DNA of 64,000 nucleotides. Origin: an uncultured Methanomassiliicoccales archaeon. GTDB lineage: Archaea > Thermoplasmatota > Thermoplasmata > Methanomassiliicoccales > Methanomethylophilaceae. The notes beneath the pieces are model-generated. The model had not been told where the DNA came from. It saw nothing but the letters and a program-made list of their open reading frames with translations, and did not search any database. Numbering within the stretch: position 1 is the stretch's first letter; every line of letters begins with the position of its first letter. The translations under genes were made by a program, and so were the position numbers. The stretch lies in NCBI GenBank assembly GCA_959597175.1, contig CAUFXM010000001.1, forward strand, positions 124,001 through 188,000, written 5' to 3'. Of this stretch, positions 44,893 to 54,485 are shown piece after piece.

Positions 44893-46517
44893 CATCGGCG
44901 CCTGGAACCGCGGACACGGCGCCGGGAGGGGCGTTGGGCCGTCGTATCGGAATCCCCGACCATCTCCCGTCTGACCCATTTCATCCTGTACTTGCTCACC
45001 TTCTTGGAGCGGCGGTTCTCATACAGCTCGCGCCAGAACGTGGGAGTAAGCAGGACCAGAGCCGTGATGATCTCCAGACGACCGACCCACATCAGGACCA
45101 TCAGTATGATCTTGAGCGGATCCTCCAGCGACGCGAAGTTCCCCGTAGGACCGAAGTTTCCGAATCCCATGCCGCCGTTGGCAACGCTGGAAATGGCCAG
45201 TCCGAACGAGTCGACCATGTCCATGCCGTAGATCATGAATATCACCGCACCGACCATGAGGGTGCAAACGAACATCAGGAAGACCGTGAGCGCCGACATG
45301 ACGGTGCCGTCGTCCACGCTGGCCCCGTCCATCTTCACATCGTAGACGCCGTTCGGATGAACCATCTTCCCGAATCCGTTCTTCAGGAACTCGTATATTA
45401 TCCTGAGCCTGCTGAACTTTATACCTCCGCTGGTGGACCCTGATGAGGCACCGATGAGGGCGACAAGCATCAGAAGGGCGGTGCACTGGGACGGGTACAG
45501 GGTGAAGTCCTCCACGTACAGGCCTGTGGTCGTGCCGAGGGAGACGGTGGTGAACAGGGCGTTCTTGAACGTCTCCAGATGCTCCTGCAGGTTCATGGTG
45601 TGGAAGGTGGAGCTGTCGAACGCCACCAGCAGGTAGATTATAACCGATATCCCCAGGAACCATCCGACCATGGTCCTGAACTCCGAGTTCCCCCGGTAGA
45701 CCTTCTTGTCCCTCTTGTAGAGGGCGCGGTAGTGGAGGTAGAAGTTCGTACCTCCCAGGAACATGAACAGGATCGTGATCAGCTGGATGGCGTCCGAGTA
45801 CGACATCATGCTGTCGTTGGTGCACATGAGGCCGCCTGTGGATATGGTGGTGCACATGAGGCAGAAGGCCTCGAAGAAGTCCATGCCGCATATCAGCAGG
45901 AGAACGATGTTTATCAGACTCAGGATGCCGTAGGAGAAGATGAACGACTTGGCAGCGTTCTTCATCCTGACCGAGTAGTTGGAAGACCCGGATCCGGACA
46001 GCTCGTTGTAGAACACGCTGCGCCCGATACCGAACATCGGCAGCATGTACATGAAGACGATGACCACCATGATACCTCCGACCCACATGGTCATCGCCCT
46101 CCAGATCAGGAGGCTCATGGCCTGGGACTCCACGTCGGTCATCACGGAGAGCCCGGTTGTAGTCACACCGCTTATCGACTCGAAAAGGGAGTCCACGAGG
46201 GACATGCCCGTGAACAGGTACGGGATGCTGGCCATGATGAACATGGAGAACCAGACGAGGCCCACCAGGAGGAGACCGTTAACCGCCCTGAAGTTCTTGG
46301 ACTCGGAGAAGAACGTGTACTGTGCCAGACCCATCAGGGCCAGCGGGACAATCGGATATATGAAGACCATCGGGTCCTCGTCTAGGTAAAGAGCGATGAC
46401 CGCAGGCACGACCAGCAGCGCCGCGAACACCATCTCGATCATCCCGAGTATGCGCAGGGTCGTGCTCTCCCGCCCGAAACGGCGGACGTTGCCACGGACT
46501 GTGACGCCCAGGCTCAC
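44886..46517 (-). CDS. trkH: Trk potassium uptake channel subunit TrkH
   Basis: About 543 aa with roughly ten membrane segments and four selectivity-loop repeats: SGVTTTGLSV, TTISTGGLMC, VSLGTTTGLY and SVANGGMGFGN. Cotranscribed with trkA just upstream. The start is difficult: GTG 46517 overlaps the trkA stop and is the only standard start ahead of the conserved region, though its GGAGG is only a base away. The convergent TPR gene overlaps its 3' end by 7 bases. Confidence 0.9.
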   Translation of the reverse strand: MSLGVTVRGNVRRFGRESTTLRILGMIEMVFAALLVVPAVIALYLDEDPMVFIYPIVPLALMGLAQYTFFSESKNFRAVNGLLLVGLVWFSMFIMASIPYLFTGMSLVDSLFESISGVTTTGLSVMTDVESQAMSLLIWRAMTMWVGGIMVVIVFMYMLPMFGIGRSVFYNELSGSGSSNYSVRMKNAAKSFIFSYGILSLINIVLLLICGMDFFEAFCLMCTTISTGGLMCTNDSMMSYSDAIQLITILFMFLGGTNFYLHYRALYKRDKKVYRGNSEFRTMVGWFLGISVIIYLLVAFDSSTFHTMNLQEHLETFKNALFTTVSLGTTTGLYVEDFTLYPSQCTALLMLVALIGASSGSTSGGIKFSRLRIIYEFLKNGFGKMVHPNGVYDVKMDGASVDDGTVMSALTVFLMFVCTLMVGAVIFMIYGMDMVDSFGLAISSVANGGMGFGNFGPTGNFASLEDPLKIILMVLMWVGRLEIITALVLLTPTFWRELYENRRSKKVSKYRMKWVRREMVGDSDTTAQRPSRRRVRGSRRRCQ

Positions 46518-47860
46518 ACCTCCGGCACGGAGGACCTTCCGAGGAGCCTGCCGAGATCCGAGCGCTTCACCTGGGCGGTGAAGACTATGACCTGGTCTCC
46601 GTCTACGAGTTTCGTGTCCAGGCGCGGGTACACCATGGAGTCGCCCCTCTTCACTGCGACGAGCCTGACGCCGTCCGGGACCTTCAGGTCGCCAATGTAC
46701 CTGTCCCTCAGGGACGACTTCTCGTTCACATTGTGGATGAAGAACACCTCGCCCTCCTCCCTGGCCCTCATGAGGGCCATCTCGTCGGAGATGGTGCATT
46801 TGGTGATCTCGTTGGACACTATCCTGTAGTATCCGATTATGGTTTCTATCCCGGTGTAGCGGAAGATGTCCTCGTATTCCTTGGTGAAGTAACGGGTTAT
46901 GACCTTCCTGGCGTTGTGCCTCTGGGCCGTCATGCTCATGAGCAGGTTCGTGTCGTCCGCATGGGAGGTCGTGAGGGTCGCGTCGGCGCGGAATATGTTC
47001 TCGTTGACCTGGACGTCCGGGTCCGTGAAGTCGGCACAGGCTATCGAGACCCCCGTGAGAGATTTGGACATCTCCCTGCACAGGGCCTCGTCGCGGTCGA
47101 CTATCTTGACTGTCTTCTTGTCGGCGGCGAGCATCCTGGCCAGGTTCCTGCCGACGATCGATCCTCCGAGGATCACGAAGTTGCGAGCCGGGTACTCCAC
47201 CCCCATGAGGGCGTTGAACTGGGAGATGGCGGAGTCCGTCCCGAAGACGAAGATGTGGTCTCCGGTATGGATCTCCATCGTGTCGGTCTCCGTGAAGAGC
47301 GTCTCGTCCCTGTAGATGGCGAAGACGGTGCACCCCTCGGGGATGCTCAGATGCATGGTCACCTTGCCCACGATCTCGTGCTCCGGCCCCACGCTGAAGG
47401 TCGCCACCGAAACCCCCAGGTCGGGGATGCTCTCGTAGTCGATGGCGTTCTCCATGATGCAAAGCTTGTACATCTTCTCGGCTGTGATCAGCTCCGGCGA
47501 GATTATCGTGTCCACTCCGTCGAAACCGTCTGCCGACGTCTCTATCCTGTAGTCAGGGTCTGTGATGGACGCCACGGTCCTGATGCCCGGCTTTACGCGC
47601 TTGGCTATCATGCAGACGAAAAGGTTGGAGGCGTCGTTGTTGAGGGTCGAGATGATCATGTCGGCGCGATGGTTCTCTATGGCATACGCCAGAGTCTTCG
47701 GGTTCGTGCCATCGCCCTTGAGGGTGGAGACATTGAGACGGCTCTTGAGAGCGTTGGAGACCCCCTCGTCCCTCTCGATTACCAGCACGTCGTGGATCTT
47801 GGAGATGGTCTCGGCGGAGACCCTCCCGACCTCGCCGGCGCCGATGATTATGACCTTCAT
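46514..47860 (-). CDS. trkA: Trk potassium transport regulator TrkA
   Basis: 448 aa with two RCK modules, each of Rossmann and TrkA_C type. The first nucleotide site is IIIGAGEVGR with acidic VIERDE, the second VILGGSIVGRNLA with VDRDE. Binds NAD(H)/ATP to gate TrkH. First gene of the trkA-trkH operon. Confidence 0.93.
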   Translation of the reverse strand: MKVIIIGAGEVGRVSAETISKIHDVLVIERDEGVSNALKSRLNVSTLKGDGTNPKTLAYAIENHRADMIISTLNNDASNLFVCMIAKRVKPGIRTVASITDPDYRIETSADGFDGVDTIISPELITAEKMYKLCIMENAIDYESIPDLGVSVATFSVGPEHEIVGKVTMHLSIPEGCTVFAIYRDETLFTETDTMEIHTGDHIFVFGTDSAISQFNALMGVEYPARNFVILGGSIVGRNLARMLAADKKTVKIVDRDEALCREMSKSLTGVSIACADFTDPDVQVNENIFRADATLTTSHADDTNLLMSMTAQRHNARKVITRYFTKEYEDIFRYTGIETIIGYYRIVSNEITKCTISDEMALMRAREEGEVFFIHNVNEKSSLRDRYIGDLKVPDGVRLVAVKRGDSMVYPRLDTKLVDGDQVIVFTAQVKRSDLGRLLGRSSVPEV

Positions 47861-48015
47861 GTCGCACGCTTCGTACGGCCTCCACCGTTAAATGAATTTC
47901 GCGGACCGCGTCACTGACGAATGCGATGCCGCATCCCGTAATCTGGCCATCCGCCTGCGGCAGTCGGTAGCGGAATCATATCTCACCTACACGCCTCTCG
48001 ACTGGAATATATAGC

Positions 48016-48025
48016 CATACGTATG
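48016..48025. promoter_or_regulatory. Palindrome upstream of hisD
   Basis: CATACGTATG is a perfect 10-bp palindrome 15 bases upstream of the hisD TATA box, within the looser ATAGC...GCTAT frame; it is where a BRE-adjacent activator or repressor might bind. Confidence 0.3.
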
Positions 48026-48039
48026 CTATGAAGGAATCC

Positions 48040-48047
48040 TATAAATC
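48040..48047 (+). promoter_or_regulatory. TATA box of hisD-ppk-ppx (leaderless)
   Basis: TATAAATC lies 25-32 bases before ATG 48072, consistent with a leaderless transcript. Confidence 0.6.
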
Positions 48048-48071
48048 ATATACAAAAAAATACGGCCCTTC

Positions 48072-49328
48072 ATGTGGAAAGAAGTCAACGAGGACTTTTG
48101 GAAAGAGAACCGTGAGTCCAAGGTCGGACAAGTCGAGGACACAGTCAGGGAGATCGTGGAGAACGTCCGTCAGAACGGAGACAAGGCCATCAGGGAGCTG
48201 GCCAAGAAGTTCGACCACGTGGACCTGGACTCTATCGCCGTCACGAGGGAAGAGATCGAGGAGGCTTACGAGAAGGTCTCCCCGGAGCTCGTCGAGGAGC
48301 TCGAGAACTCCGCCTACAACATCCAGCGTTTCCACGAGATGCAGATGCCTCCCGGACTCTGGCTCAGAGAGGTCGAGCCTGGAGTGACCCTCGGTGTCAA
48401 GAGCACCCCCCTGGAGAGGGTCGGATGCTACATCCCCGGAGGGAGGGCGTCCTACCCCAGCACCGTCCTGATGACGGTCATCCCCGCCAGGGTCGCCGGT
48501 GTCGACGAGGTCATCATCTGCACGCCCGCACCCATCAACCCCCTGACCCTCGTGGCCGCCGACATCGCCGGCGCCGACGAGATCTACAAGACGGGCGGCG
48601 CCCAAGCCATCGCGGCCATGGCCCTTGGTACCGAGAGCATCGAACCCGTGCAGAAGATCGTAGGGCCCGGGAACGTGTTCGTCACCGGTGCCAAGATGAT
48701 GCTGAGGAACAAGGTGGAGATAGACTTCCCCGCAGGGCCCTCTGAGATCGGCGTGCTAGCCGACGACTCGGCCGTTCCCGAGTTCCTGGCAGCGGACCTC
48801 ATCGCCCAGGCCGAGCACGACCCTTCCTCCGCCAGCATCCTGGTCACCTGCGACCCGGACCTGCCGGACAGGACATGGGCGGTCATGGAGAAGATGATAG
48901 AGAAGGCCCCCAGGAAGGAGATCATCGAGAAGGCCCTGAACAACTCGGGCTACATCATCGCCGAGGACATGGACCTGGCGGTCGAGATCATGAACGGAAT
49001 CGCCCCCGAGCACCTGTCCATACAGGTCAGGGACCCGCTGGACATGCTGAGCAAGGTCAGGAACGGCGGGTCCATATTCGTCGGCCCCTACACCCCGGTG
49101 GCTGCCGGCGACTACGCGTCCGGGACCAACCATGTGCTCCCCACCGCCGGCAACGCCGCGACGTGCTCCGGCCTGAACGTGGCGCACTTCATGAAGACGT
49201 CCACCGTCCAGTACCTCACGAAGGAGGGGCTGGCGAACCTGGCGCCCACCATAGAGGCGCTCGCCACCGCCGAGGGCCTCCACGCGCACTGCGAATCGGT
49301 CAAGGTCAGGAAGCCCGAGGTGGAATGA
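48072..49328 (+). CDS. hisD: Histidinol dehydrogenase
   Basis: 418 aa zinc enzyme for the last two oxidation steps of histidine synthesis (histidinol to histidine with NAD+). Motifs include GCYIPGGRASYPSTVLMT, GPGNVFVTGAK, DFPAGPSEIGVLAD and the zinc-binding AQAEHDP and ASGTNHVLPTAG. No other his gene is in this window; instead it overlaps the polyphosphate kinase gene by four bases. Confidence 0.96.
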   Translation: MWKEVNEDFWKENRESKVGQVEDTVREIVENVRQNGDKAIRELAKKFDHVDLDSIAVTREEIEEAYEKVSPELVEELENSAYNIQRFHEMQMPPGLWLREVEPGVTLGVKSTPLERVGCYIPGGRASYPSTVLMTVIPARVAGVDEVIICTPAPINPLTLVAADIAGADEIYKTGGAQAIAAMALGTESIEPVQKIVGPGNVFVTGAKMMLRNKVEIDFPAGPSEIGVLADDSAVPEFLAADLIAQAEHDPSSASILVTCDPDLPDRTWAVMEKMIEKAPRKEIIEKALNNSGYIIAEDMDLAVEIMNGIAPEHLSIQVRDPLDMLSKVRNGGSIFVGPYTPVAAGDYASGTNHVLPTAGNAATCSGLNVAHFMKTSTVQYLTKEGLANLAPTIEALATAEGLHAHCESVKVRKPEVE

Positions 49329-51397
49329 TGACTGAGGCCCCCGGATCACCTGACCTCTACGACGAGAAGTACTACATCAACAGGGAGCTCTCATGGCTGG
49401 AGTTCAACAGGCGCTGCCTGTCGGAGGCCATGGATGGGAGCAACCCCCTGCTCGAGAGGGTGAAGTTCCTGGCCATCTGCTACGGGAACATGGACGAGTT
49501 CTTCATGATCCGCGTGCCCGGCATCCTGGCCAAGACGCCGATTCCGGGGCCCGACTACATGTCAGTGAACTACAGCGTCCTGATGGAGAAGATCTCCGTC
49601 ACCGTCCAGGAGCTCGTCCAGCAGTACGGCGCTTGCTGGAACGAGCTGAAGAAGGACCTCGAGGGGGAGGGCATATGCATCAGGCGCGTCGAGGAGCTGT
49701 CCCCGGACCAGCAGGCCTGGGTGTCGCAGTTCTACAAGGAGAGGGTCCACCCGCTCCTCACCCCTCTTGCCCTGGACGTGAGCCACCCGTTCCCGTTCAT
49801 CTCGAACAACTCGCTCAACATCGCCGTCAGGATGTACGACAAGAACCATGACCAGCTGTACGCCAGGGTGAAGGTCCCCGTCGGCCCCCTGCCGAGGTTC
49901 ATCCGCGTGCCGTCACCGTCGGGACTCACGTTCGTGATGCTCGAGGACATCATCGAGACGCACATATCCGCACTCTTCCCGGGCCTGGATGTCGACGGGG
50001 CCTACATGTTCAGGGTCACCCGCAACGCGGACGTCAAGGTGACCATCGACGAGGCCTGCGACTTCATGACGGCTGTGGAGGAGTCCCTGGAGGACAGGGA
50101 CGTGGGGTTCCCCGTGAGGATGGTGGCCGAGGGCACGATGCCCACCGAGATGGTCAGGCTGTTCTCCAAGAACCTGAAGCTCACGGGCGTCCAGGTGCAC
50201 AGGACGGACGCCATCATGCTGGTTGACCTGTGGGAGCTCGTGGGGCTGGACTTCCCCAAGCTGAAGGACAAGCCGTTCGAGCCCTACACCCCTCCCGAGC
50301 TCGCCGAGGGCATGGACATCTACGAGGCGATCAAGTCCAGGGACTGGATACTGTACCATCCCTACGAGACTTTCTCGACCATAGTGAGGTTCGTCTCTGT
50401 GTCTGCGGACGACCCTGACGTGCAGAGCATCAAGATATGCCTCTACAGGATAGGGAAGGACCCGTCCATCGTCAAGGCCCTGATGAGGGCGAGGGAGAAC
50501 GGGAAGACCGTCTCCGTCCTGATGGAGCTCCGCGCGAAGTTCGACGAGAGCAACAACATCCTCTGGGCCAGGGAGCTGGAGAAGATGGGCGTCCACGTCG
50601 TGTACGGGCCCGTCGACCTGAAGGTCCACTCCAAGCTGCTCCAGGTGGTCCGCCTGGAGGGCAACAGGCTCGTGAGGTACACCCACATGAGCTCGGGCAA
50701 CTACAACACGTCCACCGCCCGCCAGTACGGCGACATATCGTTCCTCACGGCGAACCCCGAGATCGGGGAGGACGTGGGGGAGCTGTTCAACGCCCTAACC
50801 GGGTACTTCGGTCCAAGGATGTACAACCATCTGCTGGTCGCGCCACTCACGCTCAAGAGCTCCCTCATCAAGAAGATCGAGAGGGAGATCGACGTCCACA
50901 AGGTCACCGGGAACGGATACATAGCGATGAAGGCCAACGGGCTCATCGACTCCGACATAATAGCGTCCCTCTACAAGGCGTCCATGGCTGGCGTGAGGGT
51001 CGACCTCAACATCAGGGGCCTGTGCTGCCTCCGCCCCGGAGTGCCGGGCGTATCCGAGAACATCAGGGTCACCAGCATCGTGGACAGGTTCCTGGAGCAC
51101 GCCAGGATATACTACTTCGAGAACGGCGGCAACCCGGAGATGTACATGGGATCGTCCGACATGATGCCCAGGAACCTCCTAGCCAGGGTAGAGGTGCTGT
51201 TCCCCGTCCTGGACAAGCAGATGATGGCGAACATCAGGGACCACATCCTGAACATCCACCTGGCCGACAACGTCAAGGCCAGGGTCCTCCAGCCGGACGG
51301 GACGTACGTCATCCCCGAGCGCGGACCCGATGAGAAGAAGCTGCGCTCCCAGAAGTGGCTGATAGACCACAGAGGAGTTTGGCATGGCACCGAGTGA
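49325..51397 (+). CDS. ppk1: Polyphosphate kinase 1
   Basis: 690 aa. Polymerises ATP gamma-phosphate into polyphosphate. The N-terminal YYINRELSWLEFNRR, the catalytic YTHMSSGNYN histidine/asparagine block, VHSKLLQVVR and the C-terminal GSSDMMPRNLLARVEVLFP are characteristic. ATG 49325 or 49328 (ATGATG) both overlap the hisD stop. Confidence 0.96.
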   Translation: MMTEAPGSPDLYDEKYYINRELSWLEFNRRCLSEAMDGSNPLLERVKFLAICYGNMDEFFMIRVPGILAKTPIPGPDYMSVNYSVLMEKISVTVQELVQQYGACWNELKKDLEGEGICIRRVEELSPDQQAWVSQFYKERVHPLLTPLALDVSHPFPFISNNSLNIAVRMYDKNHDQLYARVKVPVGPLPRFIRVPSPSGLTFVMLEDIIETHISALFPGLDVDGAYMFRVTRNADVKVTIDEACDFMTAVEESLEDRDVGFPVRMVAEGTMPTEMVRLFSKNLKLTGVQVHRTDAIMLVDLWELVGLDFPKLKDKPFEPYTPPELAEGMDIYEAIKSRDWILYHPYETFSTIVRFVSVSADDPDVQSIKICLYRIGKDPSIVKALMRARENGKTVSVLMELRAKFDESNNILWARELEKMGVHVVYGPVDLKVHSKLLQVVRLEGNRLVRYTHMSSGNYNTSTARQYGDISFLTANPEIGEDVGELFNALTGYFGPRMYNHLLVAPLTLKSSLIKKIEREIDVHKVTGNGYIAMKANGLIDSDIIASLYKASMAGVRVDLNIRGLCCLRPGVPGVSENIRVTSIVDRFLEHARIYYFENGGNPEMYMGSSDMMPRNLLARVEVLFPVLDKQMMANIRDHILNIHLADNVKARVLQPDGTYVIPERGPDEKKLRSQKWLIDHRGVWHGTE

Positions 51398-52925
51398 GTC
51401 GGAGACCGTAGGGTTCATAGACGTCGGGACCAACTCGATCCACCTCCTGGTGGTCAGGTTCTACAAGGACTCGTCCGGCACACCGGTCTTCCAGGACAAG
51501 GAGACCGTCCGCCTGGGTCAGAGCCTGTACAGCACCGGGCGGATAGACCAGCAGACCATCGACAAGAGCGCCCTGGTGGTGTCCAGGTTCGCCGGCATCT
51601 CGAAGGACCTGGGGGCCGACAAGGTCATCGCCTACGCGACATGCGCGACGAGGGAGGCGTCCAACAGAGAGGAGCTCATAGCCGCCCTCTCGGCCAACGC
51701 GGAGGTCAAGGTCATCCCCGGGACGGAGGAGGCGAGGCTGATCGCTCTGGGCGTTTTCGGGGACCGCGGCCCTGAGGAGAGGACACTGGAGATAGACATC
51801 GGCGGAGGGAGCACCGAGGTGATCATCCGCGAGAAGGGGGAGAACCTCTTCCTGGACAGCCTGAGCATGGGCGCCGTCAGGTACGCCTACGGGCTCGGGG
51901 TGGACTGCAGGGCGCCGGTCTCCGACGAAGACTACAGCATGATGCTCCGCAACGTGGACATATCGTCGTACCACGCCGTCAACAGGGTGAAGGAGATCGG
52001 GTTCTCCAGGGCGGTGGGGTCCTCCGGCACGCTCATAGCCCTGGCGGAGATGTGCGCGGCGAGGCGCGGGGACTCCGACTCATCCTACCTGACGCTGAGG
52101 GAGCTGAGGGAGCTGATGCCCGGTGTCAGATCCAGGGACATGGTCGGAAGGTACACCGTTCCGGGTCTCGGGAAGGGACGCGCGGACATCATCGTTGCCG
52201 GAGGGGCCGTGGCAGAGGAGCTGATGTCCCAGTTCGGAATCGAGAGGATGGACATCAGCCCCAAGGGGCTGAAGCAGGGCATGCAGATCGACCACATGCT
52301 CTCGCACGGGTACACCATATTCGACACGAGGTACTCGTCCGTGAGGGCACTGGCCCACAGGTGCCAGTACGACGAGGAGCATGCGGAGACGGTCAACCGC
52401 AACGCGCTGATGCTGTTCGACCAGGCCAAGGAACTGGGTCTCCACGGGATGAGCGACGGGTACCGCAACCTGCTGTCATGCGCCGCTCTGCTCCATGACA
52501 TCGGGGAGCTTGTGAGCTACACCAACCACAACATACTGTCCCAGGTGATCATAGAGAACGCGGACCTGGTGGGATTCAGCATCAACGAGATCCGCGACAT
52601 GGGTCTCATCGTGAGGTTCCACCACAAGAAGTTCCCGGGGGGCAAGGACAACCGTCTGGCCGACCTGCCGCGCGAGGAGGCCCTCGCGATCAGGGAGTGC
52701 GCCATGTTCCTGAGGATCGCGGACGTGGCGGACAGGCACCGCAACCACACCGTGAGGGACATCAGGATGAGCAGGACCAATGGATCGGTGCTGCTGGAGC
52801 TCGTCTCGGACGAGGACCCCCGGATGGAGCTGTGGAGCCTCGAGAAGCTGCGCCCGGACTTCAGGAAGCTGTTCGGCCTGGACCTTCTGCCCATCTCGTC
52901 GTCGGACAGGGAAGTCCGGGAATGA
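51384..52925 (+). CDS. ppx: Exopolyphosphatase Ppx/GppA with HD domain
   Basis: 513 aa. ASKHA ATPase-fold N-terminus with FIDVGTNSIHLLV, IDIGGGSTEV and GSSGTLIALAE; the C-terminal half carries an HD-type helical domain with LLHDIGELVSY and RFHHKKFPGG. Hydrolyses polyphosphate ends. Overlaps ppk1 by 14 bases, so synthesis and breakdown of polyphosphate are translationally linked. Confidence 0.95.
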   Translation: MAPSESETVGFIDVGTNSIHLLVVRFYKDSSGTPVFQDKETVRLGQSLYSTGRIDQQTIDKSALVVSRFAGISKDLGADKVIAYATCATREASNREELIAALSANAEVKVIPGTEEARLIALGVFGDRGPEERTLEIDIGGGSTEVIIREKGENLFLDSLSMGAVRYAYGLGVDCRAPVSDEDYSMMLRNVDISSYHAVNRVKEIGFSRAVGSSGTLIALAEMCAARRGDSDSSYLTLRELRELMPGVRSRDMVGRYTVPGLGKGRADIIVAGGAVAEELMSQFGIERMDISPKGLKQGMQIDHMLSHGYTIFDTRYSSVRALAHRCQYDEEHAETVNRNALMLFDQAKELGLHGMSDGYRNLLSCAALLHDIGELVSYTNHNILSQVIIENADLVGFSINEIRDMGLIVRFHHKKFPGGKDNRLADLPREEALAIRECAMFLRIADVADRHRNHTVRDIRMSRTNGSVLLELVSDEDPRMELWSLEKLRPDFRKLFGLDLLPISSSDREVRE

Positions 52926-52950
52926 ACAATACAAAAATACCATTTCCTTA

Positions 52951-52970
52951 ATTTTTTATCCTCTTTTTAC
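52951..52970 (+). terminator. Oligo-T terminator after ppx
   Basis: T runs at 52952-52957 and 52964-52968, without a strong hairpin, are typical of archaeal intrinsic termination. Confidence 0.55.
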
Positions 52971-53037
52971 TTGTTATTTCCGTCTGGGCGGGCTGATTTC
53001 CTACTGTCCGACGCGTCATCTGGCCTTCTGGTGGAAA

Positions 53038-53046
53038 CTTTAATAA
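53038..53046 (+). promoter_or_regulatory. TATA box of nre
   Basis: CTTTAATAA gives a predicted transcription start near 53065, about 80 bases ahead of the start codon. Confidence 0.55.
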
Positions 53047-53060
53047 CGTCCCAGGGCATC

Positions 53061-53130
53061 ATTGAGGTAAAGCGGAAGCCGGACCCCTTGCTTGGAAGAG
53101 ATTCCTAACTGGCTTCTGCTTCACCTTGAT
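53061..53130 (+). promoter_or_regulatory. Long stem-loop in the nre leader
   Basis: Arm 53061-53080 pairs with 53111-53130: 20 positions with 16 Watson-Crick pairs, 3 G-U pairs and one mismatch. The 30-base loop contains its own GGAA-GAGA-TTCC hairpin with a GNRA loop. Because the predicted transcript starts near the first arm, the structure would form almost the whole leader. The GAGGT ribosome-binding site lies just after the second arm. Confidence 0.6.
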
Positions 53131-53143
53131 ACACCGAGGTCCC

Positions 53144-54427
53144 ATGACTGCATCCGACGGCGCTTCCTTCTTCGACAAGGCCGTGGAGTTGAACGACCCT
53201 CCCGTCAAGAACGGGCTGTGCTCCATCTGCAAGGGGGCACACAGGCTTTGCGGCAAGGACCGCTGCCCGCTGATGATCAAGTTCTACTCACAGCAGCGCA
53301 CCATGCCCCTGATCGACATGAAGGACATTGCGGGTTCCAGCCCGCCGTCGGTGTTCGTCGGTCGCTACGGCTACCCGAAGGTGGACATAGGCCCTCTCCT
53401 GCCCCCGGAGTTCGGGGACACGACGGTGATGGACCGCCCGGAGATGTGGATGGGGAAGTCCATCGACGAGATCGTTGACTTCAGATTCCGCCTCGTCAGG
53501 GGGAAGTACAGGATAGACGCGACCGACTTCGCCAGATACGGGAGGATGGTCGACAACGTGCAGGAGCTGGCGCTCGCGGAGCGCCCCGTCGACGTGGAGA
53601 CCTCGTTCTCCCACAAGCCCAGGGGGAGGATCGTCCTTGACGACGAGGTCCAGCCCTTCGGCCCGTCCGCCAGGATGGAGACGATGAGGATGGGCAACGG
53701 GAGGTTCGAGAGGAACCTGGAGAAGAGCTTCTACGACACGGACATGAAGGCCGCAGACGCGGTGGTGTCCGCGTACAGAAACGGGACGCTCATATCCGAG
53801 ATCGAGAAGGCGTTCTCCGTCGGCACCATGGGGATCGGGAGGAACCGCAGGTTCGTGCCGACGAGATGGAGCATCACGGCTGTGGACGACATAATCGGGA
53901 AGGACATGCTGAAGACCACCAGGTTCTACGACACCATAGACGACTTCCGGGTGTATCAGTGGGAGCAGCTTGACAACCGCTGGCTCATCGTCCTCATGCC
54001 CTGCACCTGGAGGTTCGAGCTCATAGAGGCCTGGTACCCCAACACGACCTGGAACCCGATGGGGAAGACCGTCGACATCATCTCGGACTGCGAGTTCTTC
54101 GACGGGAGGACCGAGTACGCCCACATCGGAGGATGCTACTACGCCTCCAGGATGGGGGTGAACGAGCTCCTCGAGAGGGAGAGGAGGACCGCCGGGGCCG
54201 TGATACTCAGGGAGGCGCATCCGGGATACGTGATGCCCGTGGGGGTCTGGAACGTCAGGGAGAACGTCCGTGCGGCGCTCAGGACCGAACCCTACCACTA
54301 CGAGAACCTGGACGGGGTCATGGATCATGTCGAGAGGGTGATGGACATCAGGAGGGCGACGTGGATCAAACACTCCGGTGTGTTCAGGGACTGGATGATC
54401 CAGAGGAGGATCGAGGACTATTACTGA
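53144..54427 (+). CDS. nreA: Nre family DNA repair protein
   Basis: About 427 aa. The N-terminal zinc site CSICKGAHRLCGKDRC and the blocks VFVGRYGYPKVDIGPLLPP and NPMGKTVDIISDCEFFDGR define the archaeal Nre family (DUF650/DUF651), implicated in resistance to DNA damage. The C-terminal QRRIEDYY is a PCNA-interacting peptide. ATG 53144 follows GAGGT; ATG 53126 is less well placed. Confidence 0.93.
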   Translation: MTASDGASFFDKAVELNDPPVKNGLCSICKGAHRLCGKDRCPLMIKFYSQQRTMPLIDMKDIAGSSPPSVFVGRYGYPKVDIGPLLPPEFGDTTVMDRPEMWMGKSIDEIVDFRFRLVRGKYRIDATDFARYGRMVDNVQELALAERPVDVETSFSHKPRGRIVLDDEVQPFGPSARMETMRMGNGRFERNLEKSFYDTDMKAADAVVSAYRNGTLISEIEKAFSVGTMGIGRNRRFVPTRWSITAVDDIIGKDMLKTTRFYDTIDDFRVYQWEQLDNRWLIVLMPCTWRFELIEAWYPNTTWNPMGKTVDIISDCEFFDGRTEYAHIGGCYYASRMGVNELLERERRTAGAVILREAHPGYVMPVGVWNVRENVRAALRTEPYHYENLDGVMDHVERVMDIRRATWIKHSGVFRDWMIQRRIEDYY

Positions 54428-54485
54428 CACGACGCTCACGGACTTCATCGAGGGGCGCGGTGACTGGGATGGGGAGTTCCGCACG

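Noticed and set aside
44886..47462. 858-codon frame extending TrkH upstream
   Set aside because: The extension is antisense-free but overlaps trkA in another frame and has no TrkH homology; TrkH starts near 46517.
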